A program made the position numbers and the translations under genes. Shown here one piece after another: positions 60,685 through 64,000 of a DNA stretch of 64,000 bases. Origin of the DNA: DAOTYH01 sp034435015 (GTDB lineage Bacteria; Chloroflexota; Anaerolineae; Aggregatilineales; UBA3940); NCBI GenBank assembly GCA_034435015.1, contig DAOTYH010000045.1:213048-277047 (forward strand). Direction: 5' to 3'. The notes under the pieces are model-generated. The model saw only the letters and a list, made by a program, of their open reading frames with translations. It had not been told where the DNA came from and made no database searches. Numbering within the stretch: the first letter of the stretch is position 1; every line of letters begins with the position of its first letter.

Positions 60685-61386
60685 TCAGCTAGCCCGTACA
60701 AACCGGTAGCCTACCTGTCGCTCTGTCTGGATGTAGGTGGGCGAATCCGGATCGGGTTCGATCTTCTGCCGCAGATGGGAGATATAAACTCGTACATACG
60801 AAATCTCGTCGCGGTATTCCGGCCCCCACACGTGCGCGAGAATCTGGTTAAACTCCAGAATGCGGCCTGCATTTCTGAGAAGCAAGGCTAGCAGTTTGAA
60901 CTCCGTCGCAGATAGCGATACCCTCTTGCCATTGACCTCCACGATGCGGGTTGGCAGGTCAATCCGTAGCCAGTCATCCTGATAGGTGAGGGATGGTTCT
61001 TCATTGGTGGGGGGGAGTTGGGCACGCCGCAGGAGAGCTTTCACCCGTGCGATCAGCACGCCTATTACAAATGGCTTAACTAGATAATCATCCGCACCTA
61101 GCTCCAGCCCGTGAATGATGTCTTCCTCTTGCTGGCGGGCGGTGAGCATCAGGATAGGGACATTGGTCAGCTCACGGATGCGGCGGCAGGTCTCGAAGCC
61201 ATCAAGACGCGGCATCATGACATCTAGAATCACGAGGTCAGGCCGGTGTTCAAAGACAGCCTTGAGACCGGCCTGACCGTCCAGAGCAGTGAATACCTCG
61301 AAACCTTCCTGTTCCAGATTGTACGAGGCCACCCGGAGCAGTGTCGGGTCGTCATCTATGATCAGGATACGATCCCGTCCCTGCAT
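60685..61386 (-). CDS. OmpR/PhoB-family response regulator
   Basis: A 233-residue two-component regulator. The receiver domain (about 5-115) has the acidic pocket IIDDDPTLL, the phosphoacceptor Asp in LVILDVMMPRLDG (about residue 54) and the conserved Lys in DDYLVKPF. The C-terminal winged-helix domain (about 135-230) ends with YVRVYISHLRQKIEPDP and VGYRF. No histidine kinase gene is adjacent, so it is an orphan here. ATG 61386 follows AGGGG at five bases. A palindrome (61422-61437) lies about 36 nt upstream and may be its own operator. Confidence 0.93.
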   Translation of the reverse strand: MQGRDRILIIDDDPTLLRVASYNLEQEGFEVFTALDGQAGLKAVFEHRPDLVILDVMMPRLDGFETCRRIRELTNVPILMLTARQQEEDIIHGLELGADDYLVKPFVIGVLIARVKALLRRAQLPPTNEEPSLTYQDDWLRIDLPTRIVEVNGKRVSLSATEFKLLALLLRNAGRILEFNQILAHVWGPEYRDEISYVRVYISHLRQKIEPDPDSPTYIQTERQVGYRFVRAS

Positions 61387-61421
61387 GTTTACCCCTGCCT
61401 GCCACATTAGGTGATCAGCAC

Positions 61422-61437
61422 CTCAACTATAGTTCAG
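61422..61437. promoter_or_regulatory. Palindrome upstream of the response regulator
   Basis: CTCAACTATAGTTCAG, a 16-bp palindrome with one mismatched pair. On the minus strand the centre reads TATAGT, a possible -10. Candidate autoregulatory operator. Confidence 0.4.
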
Positions 61438-61468
61438 ACGGGGTAGGCCTGCAACTGGGCCAGCCTGC

Positions 61469-61915
61469 CTAACGGCCCAACTCCAACATGACAGGGCGAC
61501 AGCCCGTGATGGAGATCTCAGAGACCGACAGCTCAAAGCCGGTGCTCTCGGCGGCGAAGGATTCTAAGTCGCCGCGGGCAAGGATAGGCACCGGGCTTTC
61601 GCCCCCTAACAGATGCACCTCACCTGTCCCGTATTCATGCTCTAACACGTTGATCTCAATGCGTACAGTCTGGCCGGGGCCGGCACGCACTTCTAGCATC
61701 CCGTTGCGATCAGTACGGACTTCCTGCACTATCTGGTCAATCTCGATTGCAAACACCTTGCCTGCCCATGGCCTGCCGCCGTTCTCGAATAGGTAGACTC
61801 CCAGCGTCACAGGTCCCTGGCTGAGAGGGGTCAGATAGAGTTGAGTGCGATAGGTAATGTCTTTCCACCCGCCAGCCCGCCAGAACGGAAGATACAGAAA
61901 ACCGCCGTTGCTCAT
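61469..61915 (-). CDS. Beta-rich protein of unknown function
   Basis: A 148-residue protein without TM segments or signal peptide. It alternates short beta-prone segments (TYRTQLYLTPL, GPVTLGVYLFENG, QTVRIEINVLEHEYG, FELSVSEISITG), which suggests a beta sandwich. No family recognised. GAGGAGGAG three bases before ATG 61915 gives strong start support. It lies 41 nt downstream of a glycosyltransferase gene on the same strand and may be in the same operon. Confidence 0.65.
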   Translation of the reverse strand: MSNGGFLYLPFWRAGGWKDITYRTQLYLTPLSQGPVTLGVYLFENGGRPWAGKVFAIEIDQIVQEVRTDRNGMLEVRAGPGQTVRIEINVLEHEYGTGEVHLLGGESPVPILARGDLESFAAESTGFELSVSEISITGCRPVMLELGR

Positions 61916-61956
61916 AATGCTCCTCCTCAACTGTAGGAATGATACGGCACTTCTAT

Positions 61957-63072
61957 TCAGGTGCCTGCCGCTTCAAGCAATACTCTCAGCGTTGCCTGGG
62001 CACTGCAATGCCATGTGAATTGGCCGGCCCACTCAAAGCCTCGCTCAATCAGAACCCGCCGCAGGTCTTCATCGGTCAACAAGCGGCGAAGGGCAAAAGC
62101 CAGCCCTTCCGTGTCCGTCGGGGCGACGGTCAGGGCGGCGTCGCCGGCCAGTTCCGGCAACGATGATGAGTTTGCACATACCACTGGCGTTCCACAGGCC
62201 ATTGCCTCTAGAACTGGGAAGCCAAAACCCTCATAGAGCGATGGGAAGGCATAGGCAAGCGCCCCGCTGTAGAGGGTTGCCATGTCCTCATCAGGAACAT
62301 AGCCCGGTAAGATAACTCGCTTCGTCAAACCCAACTGGCGGATACGAGCGAGCAGTTTTCGATAACCCCATCCCTCTCTGCCGGCCAGCACCAGGCAAAG
62401 ACCATCAACGCAGTCCTGAATCCGAGCAAAGGCTTCTACTAATCTGGTCAAGTTTTTGCGGGGCTGGATACTTCCCACGTGCAGGATGTAGGGACCCGGT
62501 ATTCCCAACCGCCGGCGCAAGGACTCGATCACTTCAGGGTCTTTGACGGGTTTGAGGGTCTCATCAATGCCAGAATAGATCACCCTGATCTTGGCTGGCG
62601 GCACTCCGTTCAGGGCAGTTAAATCGTAGGCAGTGGCTTTGGAGACGGCAATCACCCGTTGGGCTATTCTGGTGCTGTGACGGGTGGACCAGTCTAAGTA
62701 CAGCCATTCGAAAAAAGGATGTTTGCCCGGGAAGTGGAGATACCCTAGATCATGAGCAGTCACCACTGAAGGAACACGGCCTGTTCCCGGCCAAGGGATG
62801 ACATGTGCTGGGACGAACAGCACATCCGGCGGCTCTCGCCGCACGGCTGGCCCAAGACCGAGATGAGTCCACAGGCGGCGCTGGTAAATAACCCGTATCT
62901 CGATGTTATCCTGTGGAGGAAAGAGGGCAACAGGCGGCACATCTCGGAAATAGAGACGAAAGCGATGCTCGTGCCCCTGCTGGATTAGGCCGCGAATGAT
63001 ATGCAGGCTGTAACCCTCTGTGCCGGTGCGCTGAGCGACAGTAGCACGGCTTGCATCAATCCCGATCAACAT
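61957..63072 (-). CDS. GT4-type glycosyltransferase
   Basis: A 371-residue GT-B enzyme. N-terminal domain starts IGIDASRATVAQRTGTEGYSLHII; FVPAHVIPWPG and VVTAHDLGYLHFP in the acceptor half. The donor half has LHVGSIQPRKNLTRLVEAF, the E-x7-E stretch FPSLYEGFGFPVLEAMACG and a closing LTVAPTDTEGLAFALRRL. ATG 63072 has AGGCGG five bases upstream; a GTG at 63087 is a less likely start. The fourth GT4-type enzyme of the window and separate from the ugd locus. Confidence 0.9.
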   Translation of the reverse strand: MLIGIDASRATVAQRTGTEGYSLHIIRGLIQQGHEHRFRLYFRDVPPVALFPPQDNIEIRVIYQRRLWTHLGLGPAVRREPPDVLFVPAHVIPWPGTGRVPSVVTAHDLGYLHFPGKHPFFEWLYLDWSTRHSTRIAQRVIAVSKATAYDLTALNGVPPAKIRVIYSGIDETLKPVKDPEVIESLRRRLGIPGPYILHVGSIQPRKNLTRLVEAFARIQDCVDGLCLVLAGREGWGYRKLLARIRQLGLTKRVILPGYVPDEDMATLYSGALAYAFPSLYEGFGFPVLEAMACGTPVVCANSSSLPELAGDAALTVAPTDTEGLAFALRRLLTDEDLRRVLIERGFEWAGQFTWHCSAQATLRVLLEAAGT

Positions 63073-63091
63073 AGTATCCGCCTGCACCTGT

Positions 63092-63616
63092 CTAGCGTGA
63101 TCTGAGGCGCAGAATGATTGCTAGAACAACAAAAGCCACGAGAAGCGGCCACAGCCGCAATACCTGGTTGGAGATTCCCCCACCAACTATCCCCAGTGTG
63201 AAAGGCAGGGCGAAGAGACCAATACCCCCTGTGATATAGGCAGGGATCAGGAGGGACTGCTCATGCATATCGCCGGCAAGATAGATGGCCATGAAGGCGA
63301 TCCCCACTATCAGGGGGAAAACAGGCCACCACGCAGACATGCCTTGCCAGCTCAGCCCGCCAATTCGGAATGTAAACAGGCTCAGAAACAGACCTGTTAA
63401 CAGCGCCACAACCCCTATAAAGATCAGGCCGTCTTGCCTTTGCTTTCGAAAGATGACCTGGGCAAGTAGCGCAAAGCCCAGAAGGGCGGGCATAAATGGC
63501 CATAACCGTTCGGGGCCAAGTAATGGTGCGCCGAGTTCGGTAGCTATCAGCCATCCTCCTGCTGTCAGGAGGCCTAGTCCGGCCACTATGGCGCCCGGCT
63601 GGCGTTGTTTGCTCAA
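63092..63616 (-). CDS. Multi-TM membrane protein
   Basis: A 174-residue hydrophobic protein with about six TM segments (about 8-26, 36-54, 60-80, 90-108, 120-140, 152-170). Phrases such as GLLTAGGWLIATELG and LLGFALLAQVIFRKQ resemble the LiaF/DUF5668-like N-terminal membrane modules, though I cannot confirm it. TTG start at 63616 with GGAG eight bases upstream. Probably in one operon with the following glycosyltransferase gene (19-nt gap). Confidence 0.65.
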   Translation of the reverse strand: MSKQRQPGAIVAGLGLLTAGGWLIATELGAPLLGPERLWPFMPALLGFALLAQVIFRKQRQDGLIFIGVVALLTGLFLSLFTFRIGGLSWQGMSAWWPVFPLIVGIAFMAIYLAGDMHEQSLLIPAYITGGIGLFALPFTLGIVGGGISNQVLRLWPLLVAFVVLAIILRLRSR

Positions 63617-63655
63617 CCTGACTGCTCCGAAAGTGACAACAGTTTACGCAGGAAT

Positions 63656-63683
63656 ATTGTAGAGTCCAGTTGCTAGAACGCAA
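63656..63683 (-). promoter_or_regulatory. Promoter of the membrane protein-glycosyltransferase operon
   Basis: On the minus strand TTGCGT (63678-63683), a 16-nt spacer and TACAAT (63656-63661), about 39 nt before the TTG start. Confidence 0.5.
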
Positions 63684-63686
63684 AGC

Positions 63687-64000
63687 CTATGGTCGTTGCC
63701 AGATTCCCTGTTCAAACCTGTCCCTGCCGGTCAGTTCATCCAAGCGGCGCTCGTTGGTTACAGGGTTATACAGGCCAATAATAACCTGATAAGTGTCTGG
63801 CGGCACATTGTCCAGCTCGATCACTGATTGCTGGAAGAACACATCGCCGGGCAATAAAGTATATGGGTCTACACCCAAACCGTCCGCCCCGGCTACCCAT
63901 TGGCCGTTGTGGTCAAGTAGTTGAACAAAGATGGCTAATCGAGGGCGAGGGTCTTGGCCGGGGGCGGGCGGCTTGCTCATTAACGGGAGGGGGGGCAGAT
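63687..64000 (-). CDS. C-terminal part of a larger protein with a beta-sandwich domain (runs off the right edge)
   Basis: The frame stays open beyond the internal ATG at 63980 to the window edge, and there is no ribosome binding site before that ATG. This is therefore probably the 3' end of a longer gene. The visible ~100 residues contain FVQLLDHNGQWVAG and VIIGLYNPVTNERR strands, similar in layout to the C-terminal beta repeats of the GT-C glycosyltransferase at 10198-12441. The missing part may therefore be another GT-C membrane enzyme (inference). Confidence 0.6.
   Translation of the reverse strand, partial: LPPLPLMSKPPAPGQDPRPRLAIFVQLLDHNGQWVAGADGLGVDPYTLLPGDVFFQQSVIELDNVPPDTYQVIIGLYNPVTNERRLDELTGRDRFEQGIWQRP

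Overview
The window looks like ordinary chromosomal DNA of a Chloroflexota bacterium, probably from the Anaerolineae side. Codon use and base composition look uniform. There are no IS elements, phage genes, CRISPR arrays, rRNA genes or recognisable tRNA genes. The assignment is inferred from gene content: a DUF6754 membrane protein, RNase J, the RqcH-type NFACT protein, a DarA-like c-di-AMP receptor, several N-terminal lipoproteins with Pro/Thr-rich linkers, a rhodanese-SufE pair and a YprA/MrfA-type helicase. Both window edges cut through genes, and both of these are on the minus strand.

Layout. 1-2172 is a minus-strand operon of unknown function: small protein, DUF6754 protein, six-TM protein, zinc-ribbon protein. 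2.3-4.3 kb holds a HAD phosphatase, an FHA-TM protein and a tail-anchored disordered protein. 4.4-8.8 kb has metG behind a structured leader or small RNA, prfA with a PIG-L deacetylase, and a c-di-AMP receptor. 8.9-10.3 kb is a sulfurtransferase-SufE pair. 10.2-13.0 kb pairs a GT-C glycosyltransferase with cysC. 13.1-20.4 kb carries a NfeD protease, RNase J, a lipoprotein, acpS and a catalytic/non-catalytic M16 peptidase pair. 20.4-32.4 kb is envelope polysaccharide territory (ugd, three glycosyltransferases, a polyisoprenyl-phosphate hexose-1-phosphate transferase). It also contains a CDF transporter, a candidate small RNA and a helicase-HNH fusion. 32.5-42.2 kb is housekeeping: eno, a phosphoglycerate-mutase-like enzyme, an S41 protease, a CoA-binding protein, rqcH, mnaA, tsaE and citrate synthase. 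42.3-51.3 kb has a ComEA-like protein, a phosphatase-fold lipoprotein, an rRNA methyltransferase, a DUF711 protein, a small protein behind LexA-like boxes, priA and an MFS exporter. 51.3-57.5 kb is an operon of a membrane protein, selA, an M24 peptidase and tsaD, facing an ABC-F protein. 57.6-64 kb has an M23 endopeptidase, an adenylate cyclase, an orphan OmpR-type regulator, a glycosyltransferase, a membrane protein and the 3' end of a further gene.

Themes. Envelope polysaccharide synthesis (ugd, mnaA, hexose-1-P transferase, four GT4-type transferases, one GT-C) is spread over several loci rather than one cluster. Nucleotide signalling appears twice (c-di-AMP receptor, adenylate cyclase). 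Translation quality and modification are well represented (prfA, metG, rqcH, tsaD, tsaE, ABC-F, TrmH family).

The most interesting non-routine signals are: (i) two candidate structured RNAs, each with its own extended -10 promoter and intrinsic terminator (about 6219-6420 minus, about 25844-25959 plus); (ii) a YprA/MrfA-type helicase with an intact HNH nuclease domain inserted inside its C-terminal DUF1998 region; (iii) a repeated promoter architecture, TGN-TATAAT-like hexamer followed by 7-8 nt and ATG without a Shine-Dalgarno sequence, implying leaderless mRNAs for at least five genes; and (iv) LexA-type palindromes ahead of a small uncharacterised gene.
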